DNA of 64,000 bases from Vibrio crassostreae (GCF_024347415.1 NZ_AP025478.1:124001-188000), one strand, 5' to 3'; shown: positions 40,252 to 50,396, counted from the first letter of the stretch. Notes: generated by a model from the sequence alone, not told the origin. Made by a program: numbers and translations.

Positions 40252-43059
40252 TTATGCTTTCGGTTTTTTTGTGTATCTTGGCGCTGATGGATAGGCTTGG
40301 TCGGAGGTGACGTATTCCGTCCTTTCGGGTGGAGTGACCTCCTCTTCGACTTGCGACGCGATGGTCAGTTTAATCATCGGCTCAGGTTTGCTGATGGGTT
40401 TCTGCGCCTCCTCTTGTTGATACCTCACTTCATCGGTGACACCATCAAAGCGCTCTTGATTAAACAGTCCGCCCGTTTCATTGTTGTGCAGCATAGCCGT
40501 GCGGGTAGCAGCCACGGTATCGACGGTACTCCCCCATTCTTTCTCCATCGTGTTGTTTTGCTCCGGTGAGAGGGTAAGTGGCCCTGTCGGTGTGGTGGCT
40601 TGGTGCGCTTGGTTCATTTTGCCCACAATTTTTGCCGCATCACCATCGAGCCCCGCCATGGTGGCGAACGCTTCAGTGCGAGTGAATTCTTGCCAAGACT
40701 TTTTAGCATCGGCAATATCTTCCGGTTGATGGGCGGTCATTAGGCGTTGGACGTCTGGTTGTTCTAACTGTTTTTCTAGGTAATTCTGGAAGCCTTGAAT
40801 CGCGTTGGCCGTAAAGCTGGCACTGCCAGAGTCTAGGCGCGTTTGAGTATTCGATAGGGCGTTCAAGTCCGATTGGCTTTGCATCACGCTAGCACCAAGA
40901 GACTTGGTGTTGCTGGCGTTAATCGCAAAATCATGCGCAAACTGCTCAACCGAAGTTCGGGTGTCTTTATTATCCACCTGCGTACCGGCACTGGTCACGG
41001 CATTGGCCCCTTCGGTGTATTGTTTCGTGGCTTGCTCAAGCTGCTGCTTTTGCTCGGTATTCATCTTGCTGTAAGCCGTACGTTCATCATCAGACCATTT
41101 CACACCGCCACTGGCGCCTAAATTGAATGGCGATGCCCCTTTGCCTGTGCCTACGCCGCCCTCGAAGCCGCCATAGACACTTTGCAGGTAAGCTTGTGAT
41201 TGGTCTTTCGTCCAACCCGTTTGTTGACTTACGCTGTTCACTGCCGTTTGCATGTCATTCATGCCTTGACTGACTTGAGTGTTAAAGCCACTGGTGCTGC
41301 CTTCACCGTAAGCCAGGTTTTTACTCACACTGTCATGCCAGCGGTCGCTCAGCGCGGCGCCTCCTTGGATAGTTTGACCCAGTTGGGTGCTATTTTGCTC
41401 TAGGTTTTGCGCTGTGTGACTACGGGCATTCGCCACACTCTCTTGCAGCATGCTTTGCGTGTTGGCGCTGATGTTGCCGCGACTGGTGGTTTGTGAGCTG
41501 TCGTAGGTGGTGCGCCCATCTCCGTGTTGTGTGGTCACCGAGCCGTCTGGGTTTTGGGTGTAGGTGTGGCCCTGGTTGGTTAGGGTATTTGTATCAAACT
41601 TATTGGCATGCGTGTTGTTCATGCTGTGGTTGTCAATCTGCATACTGCCAAAATCCAGATTACCCGTGGAAGCCGCAGCACTGGCTCTAGCATTGGTCGA
41701 GTTAATCATGCTCGATAGCTGATAGTTCATGCTCGACAGGACTTCTTGACCGCCTTTTAAAATCCCTTTGGCTATCATAGGGACGGCTACCATCAAGATA
41801 CCGGTCATCCAGGCGAAGCGACTGTGAAGCTCATCCGCGGTATTCGCGTTGGAGAGCACCAGCCCTCCGAACTTCCCCGAGACATCCGTAGACAGAGACT
41901 CCAGCCCCCAAAGCTGAAAGCCGTTGATGATGGCAAACAAGGCTGGCCAAGTGGCCAAAAAGGCAAACGTGCCAAAATAGTTTTTGAGCACCATCATGGT
42001 TAAGCCAGGAATGACTGCCGCCCCGGCAACAAAGAAGCCCAAACACGCGAACAACATAAACATCATCGTATGGAGCATCGGCAAGTATTCTCTCGCCATT
42101 AAGCCCAATGACGCCCACATCGAGGTGGTTTGCAGTTTGTTGGTGGTATAGGCGTAATTGAGCGCGGCTTGCGTTGGGTCTAGGCTATCAAGGTTATAGC
42201 GCAGCTCGTTCATCAACATATTTTGTTTGATGGTGTTGGACGCGCTGGTACTGATGGCAAAAAATTTGTTGTAGCTGCGCTGCAACGATTGCACCACTTG
42301 GGGTTTATAACGGTCCGCGTCTTTGCCGAGCAATTGATGCGCTAACAAACTCATGTTTTTATCTGCGGCATCATTAAAGCGCTGCTTGATGATAGGGTAG
42401 GCTTCTTCGCACCGCTTGTAGGTGCTTTGACCGCCCCCTTCATCAAGAAAAAGGGCGCGCAGTGGGCTTTGCCTAACGCCGTCTAGAAAGGCAAAAATAT
42501 CAGGCGCGGCAAAGAGTTCATCCCAGGTGTATTTCCCGTTGATTCTCACATCCCCAATCATGCAGTTATGAAAGTAGTCTCGCCAGAGCTTTTGTAGCGC
42601 CAACTCATTGATTCTGGATTGTCTTGAGAGCTGATAAAGCTCAGAGCCAAACAGCATCCCAGTCCGACCATAACGCTCATCGTCAGAGGTGGTGAAAATG
42701 CCTTCCACGCCTTCGGCCATCCCCACCATGATAGAAGAGAAAAAGTAAGTAGGCACGGCCACGAGGTAAGGGACATTATCCACCTTGTAAGCCTTACCCG
42801 GTTGCGTCTTATCGATGATAAGCATGTCGGCTTTCATATTGATTAGAAACAGGGGCACAGCAAAGAACACCACCATCCATTTGATGAGGTCTTTGGGATT
42901 CCGTGACAGCATGAAGATAAACAAACTGGTAACAAGCCCCAGCATCATGCACATCTGTAAGTAATCCCCAAAGGTATTGGTTCTAAAAAAAGTGGCCAGC
43001 GCATTAAAGGCTTTGTTGACCACTTCGCCGGAAGTGTAAGTGTAATATTCGAGTATCAT
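40252..43059 (-). CDS. traG: TraG, mating-pair stabilisation protein
   Basis: 935 residues. The N-terminal third has several membrane helices (YLQMCMMLGLVTSLFIFML, LIKWMVVFFAVPLFLINM, MLHTMMFMLFACLGFFVAGAAVI, TGILMVAVPMIAKGILKGG), the TraG_N region. A long polar, Gln/Thr/Asn-rich periplasmic part follows. In F it stabilises mating pairs and its C-terminal portion takes part in entry exclusion. GGGAAC precedes the ATG, only 3 bases after traH. Confidence 0.93.
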   Translation of the reverse strand: MILEYYTYTSGEVVNKAFNALATFFRTNTFGDYLQMCMMLGLVTSLFIFMLSRNPKDLIKWMVVFFAVPLFLINMKADMLIIDKTQPGKAYKVDNVPYLVAVPTYFFSSIMVGMAEGVEGIFTTSDDERYGRTGMLFGSELYQLSRQSRINELALQKLWRDYFHNCMIGDVRINGKYTWDELFAAPDIFAFLDGVRQSPLRALFLDEGGGQSTYKRCEEAYPIIKQRFNDAADKNMSLLAHQLLGKDADRYKPQVVQSLQRSYNKFFAISTSASNTIKQNMLMNELRYNLDSLDPTQAALNYAYTTNKLQTTSMWASLGLMAREYLPMLHTMMFMLFACLGFFVAGAAVIPGLTMMVLKNYFGTFAFLATWPALFAIINGFQLWGLESLSTDVSGKFGGLVLSNANTADELHSRFAWMTGILMVAVPMIAKGILKGGQEVLSSMNYQLSSMINSTNARASAAASTGNLDFGSMQIDNHSMNNTHANKFDTNTLTNQGHTYTQNPDGSVTTQHGDGRTTYDSSQTTSRGNISANTQSMLQESVANARSHTAQNLEQNSTQLGQTIQGGAALSDRWHDSVSKNLAYGEGSTSGFNTQVSQGMNDMQTAVNSVSQQTGWTKDQSQAYLQSVYGGFEGGVGTGKGASPFNLGASGGVKWSDDERTAYSKMNTEQKQQLEQATKQYTEGANAVTSAGTQVDNKDTRTSVEQFAHDFAINASNTKSLGASVMQSQSDLNALSNTQTRLDSGSASFTANAIQGFQNYLEKQLEQPDVQRLMTAHQPEDIADAKKSWQEFTRTEAFATMAGLDGDAAKIVGKMNQAHQATTPTGPLTLSPEQNNTMEKEWGSTVDTVAATRTAMLHNNETGGLFNQERFDGVTDEVRYQQEEAQKPISKPEPMIKLTIASQVEEEVTPPERTEYVTSDQAYPSAPRYTKKPKA

Positions 43060-43062
43060 AGG

Positions 43063-44469
43063 TCAGTTCCCATAAGCTTGCGCAGGTTTGGTGGTCGTGC
43101 TGATTTCATTTGTGCTTTGCAGCGCGGTTTTTCTCTGCGAATCAATCAGTTGATTGCGTTTGTTGAGCGCTTCAATGGCTTTATCGGCAAGCCCCGCGGT
43201 AAAGCGTTTGGCGTTATCGATATCACGAGTGATGAGGGCGATGTCATCCTGGCTGTTGTTGGTGTTGGCTAAGGATTGGCTGGCAACATTTAACATGCTC
43301 ACGAGGTACTGATTAAGCAGCTCCACCGCTATCATTCGCGAGTAGTTGCTGGTATCGGGGGGTTGCTTGGCGGATAAGTCGTCAATAAAGAACTTGAGTA
43401 CCGGCGTTTGAATCAGCTCCAGAAAGCCCTCTTGTTGACGCGTGAGTCTTTGGTCGGTGGCTATCTTTTGCAGTATCGAGTCCAGTTGTTTGCGTATCTG
43501 GTTTTGAATCCCGTTGGCTTGAGTGATGGAGAGGTTATTGCGCTTGGTAATGGTAATGCACGCATCAGGGGCTGTTTTGCGACACTGATAAACGTCAGAC
43601 TTGCCCCCTTCGAGCAAGACATTGACCAGATTGTTGTTGTCGGTCAAAAGGCTAGGGTAGTAACGCGGGTTGCCGTCTTTGTCGTACACGTAAGTGCCTG
43701 ACAAGCTCATCATAAATTGCGCTAGATTTTTGTCGGAGGACAAAAAAGCGTTATTCATGATCGCAGACCAGACCACGTTGTGATGGGTTTGGGTCATATC
43801 TTTTAGCGCTGGATCCTTTTTGGCGTTCGCTAATTGACCGGCCGCTTTGCCTCCTGCGCCACATTCCTGCTGACCTTGCACCCAATCCGAGAAGGCATTG
43901 TTTTGTGTGCCGAGGGCCGCGCAGACGTGCTTTTTGGTGGCGGGCAAAGCAAAGGCGGCCAGTCCACCGATGGACGCTTGCGCGGCTTCACAAGAGTTCA
44001 CCGATTGATTGAGATATTTGTCGAGCCTGGCTTGGAGATTATCCAGGTTTTGTTTGAGCTGCGGCGCCCAGGTTTGCAGGGCTAAATTGACAATAAAAGG
44101 AGGAGCATTATGAATAATCGCTTTGCCCAGTTTCACCAGTTGGTCTGAGCTGATGTGTGAAAATCCTCCCATAAACATATCAATGCCAGAGCATCCCGTA
44201 CTGATTGAAGGGACCGTGACGCTGACCAATTGTGCATCGACAATTTGATTACGCACAAACAAACTGCCACCGGTGTAGTAGTTGGCCGACTGCCCTTGGT
44301 AAGCCGTTGGGTTTGAGACGTTGGCGTTATACCCTGAGTTATCAAAAAAACGCGCCAGTGAGTGGTTGGTGTCGGCGTGGCTAGCGCTTGATAAGCTGAT
44401 AAGAACGAAAGGAATAACTCGCTTATGCACCGAAACGGTGGATAAGTGGTGGAAAAGTGATCGCTTCAT
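43063..44469 (-). CDS. traH: TraH, pilus assembly protein
   Basis: 468 residues with a signal peptide (VIPFVLISLSSASHA). The TraH family core is SVPSISTGCSGIDMFMGGFSHISSDQLVKLGKAI and NSCEAAQASIGGLAAF, with a C-terminal coiled coil (ITRDIDNAKRFTAGLADKAIEALNKRNQL). It forms the outer-membrane-side complex with TraF, TraU, TraW and TrbB. The ATG overlaps the trbB stop by 4 bases. Confidence 0.94.
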   Translation of the reverse strand: MKRSLFHHLSTVSVHKRVIPFVLISLSSASHADTNHSLARFFDNSGYNANVSNPTAYQGQSANYYTGGSLFVRNQIVDAQLVSVTVPSISTGCSGIDMFMGGFSHISSDQLVKLGKAIIHNAPPFIVNLALQTWAPQLKQNLDNLQARLDKYLNQSVNSCEAAQASIGGLAAFALPATKKHVCAALGTQNNAFSDWVQGQQECGAGGKAAGQLANAKKDPALKDMTQTHHNVVWSAIMNNAFLSSDKNLAQFMMSLSGTYVYDKDGNPRYYPSLLTDNNNLVNVLLEGGKSDVYQCRKTAPDACITITKRNNLSITQANGIQNQIRKQLDSILQKIATDQRLTRQQEGFLELIQTPVLKFFIDDLSAKQPPDTSNYSRMIAVELLNQYLVSMLNVASQSLANTNNSQDDIALITRDIDNAKRFTAGLADKAIEALNKRNQLIDSQRKTALQSTNEISTTTKPAQAYGN

Positions 44470-44879
44470 TGCAGCGCCTCCTGCACACGCGGATCGTTAA
44501 GGGCGTTCTGAATGCTATGAGCCAGCGTGCTTTCTGGGACGTCTCCAATGCTCAGACGTGAGAATTTACGGCTGTTGACGTTCATTAAAAAGGTCGCAGG
44601 CATGACCGTTTTCCTCTGGCCTGGAAAAAAGGTTTTGCCTATCTCTGGTGTGACAGGAATAGGGACCTCAAACCCTAGAATGCCTGGACCATCAACAGAG
44701 AAGGCGTAAACCGGTAATTGAAATCGTTCGCCAAGGCGAGTGATTTTAGGAGCTGTCTTATGGCAGTACGGGCAGGTGCTTTCAAAAAAGAACACCAGGG
44801 CATATTGGTTTTGCATAGCAGCATGTGCGGTGGTTGCATGAATCAAAAAAGCCAGCACAAGGGTACGAAAAAATGGCAT
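44466..44879 (-). CDS. trbB: TrbB-like periplasmic thioredoxin
   Basis: 137 residues with an N-terminal signal (LVLAFLIHATTAHA). The redox motif CPYC is at residues 36-39 in FFFESTCPYCHKTAP, and a cis-Pro region (VMPATFLMNV) follows. It probably isomerises disulfides in TraH, TraU and TraN. It is shorter than F TrbB because the N-terminal extension is reduced. It sits between traF and traH as in F-type operons. Confidence 0.88.
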   Translation of the reverse strand: MPFFRTLVLAFLIHATTAHAAMQNQYALVFFFESTCPYCHKTAPKITRLGERFQLPVYAFSVDGPGILGFEVPIPVTPEIGKTFFPGQRKTVMPATFLMNVNSRKFSRLSIGDVPESTLAHSIQNALNDPRVQEALQ

Positions 44880-44954
44880 AGCGCCTCCTGACGTTTTAGG
44901 AAGAAATAAAAGAGAGTGAACATCCTTTAAGAGAGCGGCATGGACGAAGTTGCT

Positions 44955-45740
44955 TTAAAAATCCGATTGCTCAAAATTGGTGGCGACGTTGTAAAAGCGT
45001 CCAATTAAATCATTTTGGCTTATCCAGCCGTACGCCAGTGGCTTCATCTCTCCAGTGCTTGGCTGCACCAAAATTAAGGCGGGCGTAAAAGGCACCGAGA
45101 CTTTGCCTTGATTGTGGCGGTTTTCTTTGAGGTGAGTGATGAAGGTTCCGTCATTACTGATCCCAAGGAGCTCAAAATGGTATCGGTCAGCAAACGCTTG
45201 AATGGATGGGGCGAGTTGCTGGCTCAGTGTATCTTCCCCGTCATAGACAAAGAAAAAGCCCCATCCGTCTTGCTTCATATTTTCAACCGCCGCGGTTTTC
45301 TTCTTCTCCTCTAACTCTAAATACACCTGTCTTGCTGCTTGCTCGGTCGGATGGTCTTTGGTGTAAGAAAACTCCGGTCTTTCGAGCAGCAGCGCTTTAA
45401 AGGTCATGCCCAATTGGTCGGTTTGGTCCGTGATAAAATGATTTAACGCTAAAAACTTCGCGAGCTTGTCTTTATCTTTGGGATGAATGACCGCGTCGTT
45501 TTGCGCCTCAATATGCACAGAGTGAAACCAGTCCATCTGTTCGGTGGCCGATAGGGTTTTAGGGCTTGATACTGTGGTTTGCGTGTTGCTTGGTAGCGGC
45601 TTAGGTTTGGGTTTGTCGGGCCTTGCCTTAGGCTCGTTGTACCATCGCCACCCTAGAGGGGTTTCATGAGCCAGAGTGGGTGGGAGGTGGGCAAGCAGCG
45701 TTAGGGTAATGACGCAAAGCAGTGGATTTTTCATCATCAT
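44955..45740 (-). CDS. traF: TraF, conjugal pilus assembly protein
   Basis: 261 residues with a signal peptide (LLCVITLTLLAHLPPTLAHE) and the typical PLGWRWYNEP opening of mature TraF. The thioredoxin-like C-terminal domain reads GWGFFFVYDGEDTLSQQL, with no CxxC, as is usual in this family. AAGG precedes three consecutive Met codons. It interacts with TraH and TraN in the periplasm. Confidence 0.92.
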   Translation of the reverse strand: MMMKNPLLCVITLTLLAHLPPTLAHETPLGWRWYNEPKARPDKPKPKPLPSNTQTTVSSPKTLSATEQMDWFHSVHIEAQNDAVIHPKDKDKLAKFLALNHFITDQTDQLGMTFKALLLERPEFSYTKDHPTEQAARQVYLELEEKKKTAAVENMKQDGWGFFFVYDGEDTLSQQLAPSIQAFADRYHFELLGISNDGTFITHLKENRHNQGKVSVPFTPALILVQPSTGEMKPLAYGWISQNDLIGRFYNVATNFEQSDF

Positions 45741-45763
45741 AGACCTTGGTTCAGTCGAGGTGG

Positions 45764-47491
45764 TTATCCGCCCGTGGCACTTTGAAGTCGTTTCTTGATT
45801 TCATCAAAGTTGGGGAGGTTGGTGTTGGCTCGCATTTCTGGGTAGAACTCTTTAAAATCAATGTGCTCAAAGTTGATTTGACCCAGTTCTTCGGGAGTAA
45901 TGGCGGCGCAGGTGGGATTTTTTGCACTGCCTAACCGTTTACCCAGTTGCTGAATAGAGCCTTGCTCTTGAATGATTTTGGCCAGCTTGTTGTCGTAAAC
46001 GCAGTAACTGCGCTTTTTACGTGTGCAGACACCCAGCACTTTCTTGGCGCAGTATTGCCCCACGTACAGGGTTAAGCCTTTCTCTTTGGCTTTCCCCAGC
46101 GCTTCTTCCGCTTCGCTGCATTTCGCTCCCAATCCTTGCCCCCATCCTGAGTCTTTACAACAATCGTTAAAACCCGCGAGTTTCTTATTGCACTTCATCG
46201 GCTTACCCGTGAATATTTTGGGTGGGTCTCCGATGTCTTTCACGGCTTCGGCAAGCCCCGCTAGCGCGGCGACGGACTTGTCAAAGTTGCCGTTAAGTTT
46301 GGGCTCGGGCACATAGCACTCTCCGTCAAGACAGAAGGAGTGCTCACCACATTGCAGGTCAGTGGCTCGGCATGTCTTCTCAGCACAGCTCTTTGTGACC
46401 TCTTGCTCGACGCACACCCCATTTTGCTTCAGGCTGCAATGTCGAGTTTGAGTCGTACAGTCTTTCGGGAGGTCCGCGCAGGTGTCAGGGCGGTCACAAC
46501 GATGGTTAACCTGATATTTCCAACAGTTGAGCGTGGTGGGAATGCCATTCACCGAGCGTGTGGCTCGGCCTTCAAGACATTGCTGGCTAGTGACATTGCA
46601 CGAGTTCATCAGGCTGCATTGTGTTCGCCAGGTCATATTGTTCTTGATGCAGTTCCCCCCGGATAAAGAGAATCCGTTTGAGCAGCTCAATGTGGCTTTT
46701 TTCGTTTGTGTGGTGGGTCGACAAATCTGGTAGCGTTTATGCCAGTATGCGCTCCATTGCCAGTTTAAGTTGATGGTATGTATTAACTCGCCAAGCGTGT
46801 AGCCTTGGTTGGGAGAGACTATCTTTCCATCCCAAAAATACGTGGTTTCTAATCCCGAAAAACCTCTTCTAGTCCCTGATTGCCTTACGTAATTGTCATT
46901 ATTGTATCGGCATTGTGGGAGGGGGCGTTGGCAATCCCTCCCTTGTTGTGTCCAACCGGATGGACAGCGGTAGCTCACCTCACCGGTGCTCACGGAGGCA
47001 ACGGGAACTTTTGTACAAGGCACATTGTTATTCGTTGGACGATGACACTGTTTAGGAATGTGTTCGATAAGGCACTGGGAGCCGCTATCACAATCGACAT
47101 AGGCATTTGAGATGCCATGAGTGATTTCAAAAGCATTCTCTTGGCCAAGTAAGGCAAAGCGCATCGCCGGGTCGTATTTAACATCGGGTCGACCTTTATT
47201 GAAGTTCGCGTTGATGTCTTGAGCCAGTTCATTGGTCACAAACTCTGTCCCTTTTTGTGCATTGATCTCACTGTCTGACAGTGTGGATTCTTTTGGACTG
47301 CGGATCTCTTTTCGACACGTGGCGTCTTTGCAATAGTCATCGACATTGAGCGGGAGGGCATGAGGCGTGAGCGCTTGGCTTGCCGTTTGTTTCGCCCAAT
47401 GAGCGCTCTCGGTAAAAGTGTGTTGTTCGCTGGCAAGCGAGATAGTGGATAAAAGACTGAGCGTGAGCGCAGTCCAAAGGTCAATGCGCAT
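45764..47491 (-). CDS. traN: TraN, outer-membrane mating-pair protein
   Basis: 575 residues from the ATG at 47491 (GAGG upstream). Signal peptide LTLSLLSTISLASE, then a very Cys-rich protein with many CxxC-spaced pairs (DYCKDATCRKE, CNVTSQQCLEG, CAEKTCRATDLQCGEHSFC). FNDCCKDSGWGQGLGAKC with YVGQYC and KKRSYCVYDNKLAKIIQEQG form the conserved C-terminal region. It contacts the recipient surface and fixes mating pairs. Confidence 0.94.
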   Translation of the reverse strand: MRIDLWTALTLSLLSTISLASEQHTFTESAHWAKQTASQALTPHALPLNVDDYCKDATCRKEIRSPKESTLSDSEINAQKGTEFVTNELAQDINANFNKGRPDVKYDPAMRFALLGQENAFEITHGISNAYVDCDSGSQCLIEHIPKQCHRPTNNNVPCTKVPVASVSTGEVSYRCPSGWTQQGRDCQRPLPQCRYNNDNYVRQSGTRRGFSGLETTYFWDGKIVSPNQGYTLGELIHTINLNWQWSAYWHKRYQICRPTTQTKKATLSCSNGFSLSGGNCIKNNMTWRTQCSLMNSCNVTSQQCLEGRATRSVNGIPTTLNCWKYQVNHRCDRPDTCADLPKDCTTQTRHCSLKQNGVCVEQEVTKSCAEKTCRATDLQCGEHSFCLDGECYVPEPKLNGNFDKSVAALAGLAEAVKDIGDPPKIFTGKPMKCNKKLAGFNDCCKDSGWGQGLGAKCSEAEEALGKAKEKGLTLYVGQYCAKKVLGVCTRKKRSYCVYDNKLAKIIQEQGSIQQLGKRLGSAKNPTCAAITPEELGQINFEHIDFKEFYPEMRANTNLPNFDEIKKRLQSATGG

Positions 47492-47527
47492 ATAGAGCAC
47501 CTCATCAAAAATTGGGGCGAGAGAGGG

Positions 47528-48241
47528 TTATTGGGAATAGAGCGTGCGCAGCAGCGGGTGAATGTTTTGCTGCGCATCCCCGGCAGCGAGGTAATCCAGA
47601 GCTTGGTAAAGTGAAATGTTGCCGTAAAGGATGTCGTAGTCACTGGTTTTACAAGGCTGCTTAGGTAAGCAGCGGTTTTTTTTAACCGAAACAAAGGCCG
47701 GTACGTGGTGAATATCAAATTGCTTAAACCAATCGGGGCTGATGGAAAAGCCGCTTTGAATGGGCGCCTTATTGGGTGAGCGTATCAAGGCCTCGATCCG
47801 CTTGACCGTGGCCGGAAAACCTTCGGGTAAGACACCGCGTATCACCAGTGGCACGCCTAAGTGTTCACTTTGCATCAGAAGCTGCTTGAGCGCGGTCTTG
47901 GGCATGGTGAGTGACACAAACACCATCACCCCTTTTGGGGCTTGGTCAGGGTGGCGCGTGGGCTTTTGTCTTCCTAGCAAGGGGGAAAGAGTCTCTTCTT
48001 TTATCAACTCTTGAACCTTGCGGCTGAGAGTCAGCGCTTCTTCTCGATAAGCCTGGGCTTTATTTTGTATGTCGTCCGTAGGCCACGCCTTCGCCGCCTC
48101 CGGTTGTTGAGTCATTTTTTGCTCAAGCTTGGCAAAAGCTTTGAGCTCTTGCTCCGTGTAAGCTTGGGTGGGTAACGCGATAAAAAAACACAGAAAAACA
48201 AGAGAGCGCCTAAAGGTGCTCTCAAAAGATGGAATGGTCAT
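47528..48241 (-). CDS. trbC: TrbC, F-type pilin assembly protein
   Basis: 237 residues from the ATG at 48241 (GAGGTTACT upstream). Signal sequence LVFLCFFIALPTQA, then a coiled segment. The TrbC core is GVMVFVSLTMPKTALKQLLMQ, PLVIRGVLPEGFPATVKRI and IDIHHVPAFV-like region near FDIHHVPAFVSVKK. It is distinct from P-type TrbC (pilin). It acts with TraW in the periplasm. Confidence 0.92.
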   Translation of the reverse strand: MTIPSFESTFRRSLVFLCFFIALPTQAYTEQELKAFAKLEQKMTQQPEAAKAWPTDDIQNKAQAYREEALTLSRKVQELIKEETLSPLLGRQKPTRHPDQAPKGVMVFVSLTMPKTALKQLLMQSEHLGVPLVIRGVLPEGFPATVKRIEALIRSPNKAPIQSGFSISPDWFKQFDIHHVPAFVSVKKNRCLPKQPCKTSDYDILYGNISLYQALDYLAAGDAQQNIHPLLRTLYSQ

Positions 48242-48254
48242 AGTAACCTCTTCA

Positions 48255-48482
48255 TTATGGCCGCTGAAAGGGTGGGTAGAGGGTGTGAGCGTTTTGGCAG
48301 CTGATTGACAGCACCTGACGAGCATTGAGATCGCGACAAAACGAGAAGCAAAACTGCGAGAGCGAGAAACAGCAGTAAATGTGCTTGTGGTTGGCGAGAT
48401 CTGTTTTTAAAAAATCGGTAAGGGAGTCAGGGTGACTGGCAATGAATAGGTCAGTCTCATTTTTGTGGGTAGGTCTGGGCAT
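48255..48482 (-). CDS. small Cys-rich protein between traU and trbC
   Basis: 75 residues. AAGGTGACG precedes two Met codons at 48485 and 48482. Contains HIYCCFSLSQFCFSFCRDLNA and ISCQNAH, five to six Cys in a short stretch. No signal peptide. It fits tightly within the operon, 12 bases after the traU stop, so expression is likely. The family is unknown. It is an extra relative to the F operon. Confidence 0.6.
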   Translation of the reverse strand: MPRPTHKNETDLFIASHPDSLTDFLKTDLANHKHIYCCFSLSQFCFSFCRDLNARQVLSISCQNAHTLYPPFQRP

Positions 48483-48494
48483 CATCGCGTCACC

Positions 48495-49505
48495 TTATAA
48501 AAAGACACAGTTGCGCTTTCGCCATTGTACAAAACCAAAGTTATCCCCTGTGACCGGATTGTCATGGCCGGCTTCCCAGAGCGTGGTCGTGGTGGTGTAC
48601 GGGTGACACCAGGCGGCATCGGGAATAGGGCCCGACATTTGATACCGATAACGAGATTTTGGCAAAATAGGATCGGGATATTGATAACAAATCGCGCCAT
48701 CTTCGCCGCGCGTCTCCCAGATGATCCCTTGTCGATGCAGTTTGTAGTTAAGCTTTTGCATCAAGAGTGTCGCCGCCTGGATGGGCGTGTCTCGATAGTT
48801 GGTGGTGCCAGTAAGCGGATAGGCACTGCCCTGTGAGCCTAAACACCAAAATAACGCATCAATAGGTAAGGCCGTGTTAGTGGAGGTCAACATGGCTTCG
48901 GGCACGCACGCAAGCTGAGCCACTAGGTTACCAAACAGTAACGCTTCGGGATTGAGAATGAGGGATAACTCATCGTCGTCCCAAAGTGGGTCAATTTCCG
49001 TCATGTAGGCAACATCAAACACATCTGTGGCCATGCAGGCGGTGGATTGCATCAGTTGTAGCCAATAAATGATGGGGTACTTATACCAATGGGCGTGATA
49101 AAAACCTCCGTCACTGCTGTCACTGTCACGAGCGGTCACGCGACCACCGATACGCTGAGTGTTGGCGCCTGACATTTGCACGCCCATGTTCACCATACAA
49201 TAAGGGACGCGCGTGATATCGGTTAAGGCATAAGGCTCCCAATAGCCAATGTTGATGCCGATTTGCACAAAGATAGGCGGCGGTTTCGGGCAATAAGAGA
49301 TAGGCATTGTGGGGTTATTGGTGTCTGGATATTTGGACGGCATGACTGTGGATGAGCCTATTGTCATCGGGAACAAACAATCCCAACAAATATCGGTAAT
49401 GGGGTTAATAAAACGGCTTTTACACGCCGCACTGGCTGCTAGGGTTGATGGGGCAATAAAAACCAATAGGCAGCACAACAGTAAACGCAAGTGTCGTTGA
49501 GTCAT
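48495..49505 (-). CDS. traU: TraU, conjugal transfer protein
   Basis: 336 residues from the ATG at 49505 (AAGGACC upstream). Signal sequence LLCCLLVFIAPSTLA, then the TraU family core CKSRFINPITDICWDCLFPMTIG, PYCMVNMGVQM, IYWLQLMQSTACMATD and DALFWCLGSQGSAYPLTG. Periplasmic with many Cys, needed for DNA transfer more than pilus formation. A 42-codon open frame continues upstream to 49631 with a hydrophobic start, possibly a remnant of another gene. Confidence 0.94.
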   Translation of the reverse strand: MTQRHLRLLLCCLLVFIAPSTLAASAACKSRFINPITDICWDCLFPMTIGSSTVMPSKYPDTNNPTMPISYCPKPPPIFVQIGINIGYWEPYALTDITRVPYCMVNMGVQMSGANTQRIGGRVTARDSDSSDGGFYHAHWYKYPIIYWLQLMQSTACMATDVFDVAYMTEIDPLWDDDELSLILNPEALLFGNLVAQLACVPEAMLTSTNTALPIDALFWCLGSQGSAYPLTGTTNYRDTPIQAATLLMQKLNYKLHRQGIIWETRGEDGAICYQYPDPILPKSRYRYQMSGPIPDAAWCHPYTTTTTLWEAGHDNPVTGDNFGFVQWRKRNCVFL

Positions 49506-49664
49506 GGTGGGGTCCTTTTTCCACGCAGAGCGTGGGACTCCTTTTGTCTCGACAACAGGCTTCGCCACATTATCGCAGCCAAAAGCGAGCTTGGTTAATA
49601 GAAAAAGAAGTGATATTGGAAGCATGATCAAGGGGAGGCGCGCACTTCTAAGGCCATTTCATTA

Positions 49665-50396
49665 TCATTGCTCTACTTCCAAGGGCTGCAAACCCGATAC
49701 GTTCACTTCATCGATGCGCCAGCGCGTGCCATCTTGATAGGCAATGGCCGGGACGTGAGTGATGTTAAGCGATTGGGTTAAGTGGCCTTGCTGCGCAAAA
49801 TACATTCTTGCATCAAGTAAGGTCGCCATTTTATTCGGGCTGCCTCCCGTCAGCACCCACTTGATTGGCTTGGCGTTTTGATACTCGCTGGCGAACCTTC
49901 GTTGCTGCGCGTCTCTGGCATCAAAAAAGACCAGTACCTTACTGAGCTCAAATAGAGGCAAAACGTCTTGACCGTCTACCTTTGGCCAAGTGCGGCTATC
50001 AAAGGGGTTCACTCTGGTGCCCGCTTTGGCAATCACGGCCCCCGTGGTGGGGGCGATGATGTCTTTAGGGAGAGTGATGCTTGGATCTACATAAAAGGTG
50101 CGGGGATCGGTTGTGGTGGTTAAGCCTGCAACCGGCGGCGGGTTTTCAATGCTTTGCAGGGCGCGCTCAGTGAACTCGTTTTGCATGTCCGCCAATTGAC
50201 CACTGGCCTCAAACCCTTTCAGTCTTTGGTGTATCCATTCCAGCATGTCGATTTCACCGATAGGGAAGACCGGGGCGACTTGCCCCAGCGCTTTCCCGTG
50301 AGCGTTAAAAGTGGCCATGCCTGCTGCGAGGATAAAAGGCAGCAAACTAAGTGCTTGCCCCAATGGCTTGATTAAAGGCGTCAATGTCTTTGCCAT
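49665..50396 (-). CDS. traW: TraW, conjugal pilus assembly protein
   Basis: 243 residues from the ATG at 50396. Signal-like N-terminus (GQALSLLPFILAAGMATFNAHGKALG). The TraW core has FPIGEIDMLEWIHQRL, RTFYVDPSITLPKDIIAPTG-type region, VNPFDSRTWPKV and KVLVFFDARDAQQ. The first 50 bases overlap the end of traC, so translation is coupled. trbI, which sits here in F, is absent. Confidence 0.92.
   Translation of the reverse strand: MAKTLTPLIKPLGQALSLLPFILAAGMATFNAHGKALGQVAPVFPIGEIDMLEWIHQRLKGFEASGQLADMQNEFTERALQSIENPPPVAGLTTTTDPRTFYVDPSITLPKDIIAPTTGAVIAKAGTRVNPFDSRTWPKVDGQDVLPLFELSKVLVFFDARDAQQRRFASEYQNAKPIKWVLTGGSPNKMATLLDARMYFAQQGHLTQSLNITHVPAIAYQDGTRWRIDEVNVSGLQPLEVEQ

Noticed and set aside
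49506..49631. N-terminal extension of traU (42 codons)
   Set aside because: The signal peptide and ribosome site belong to the Met at 49505; the extension may be a remnant or chance.
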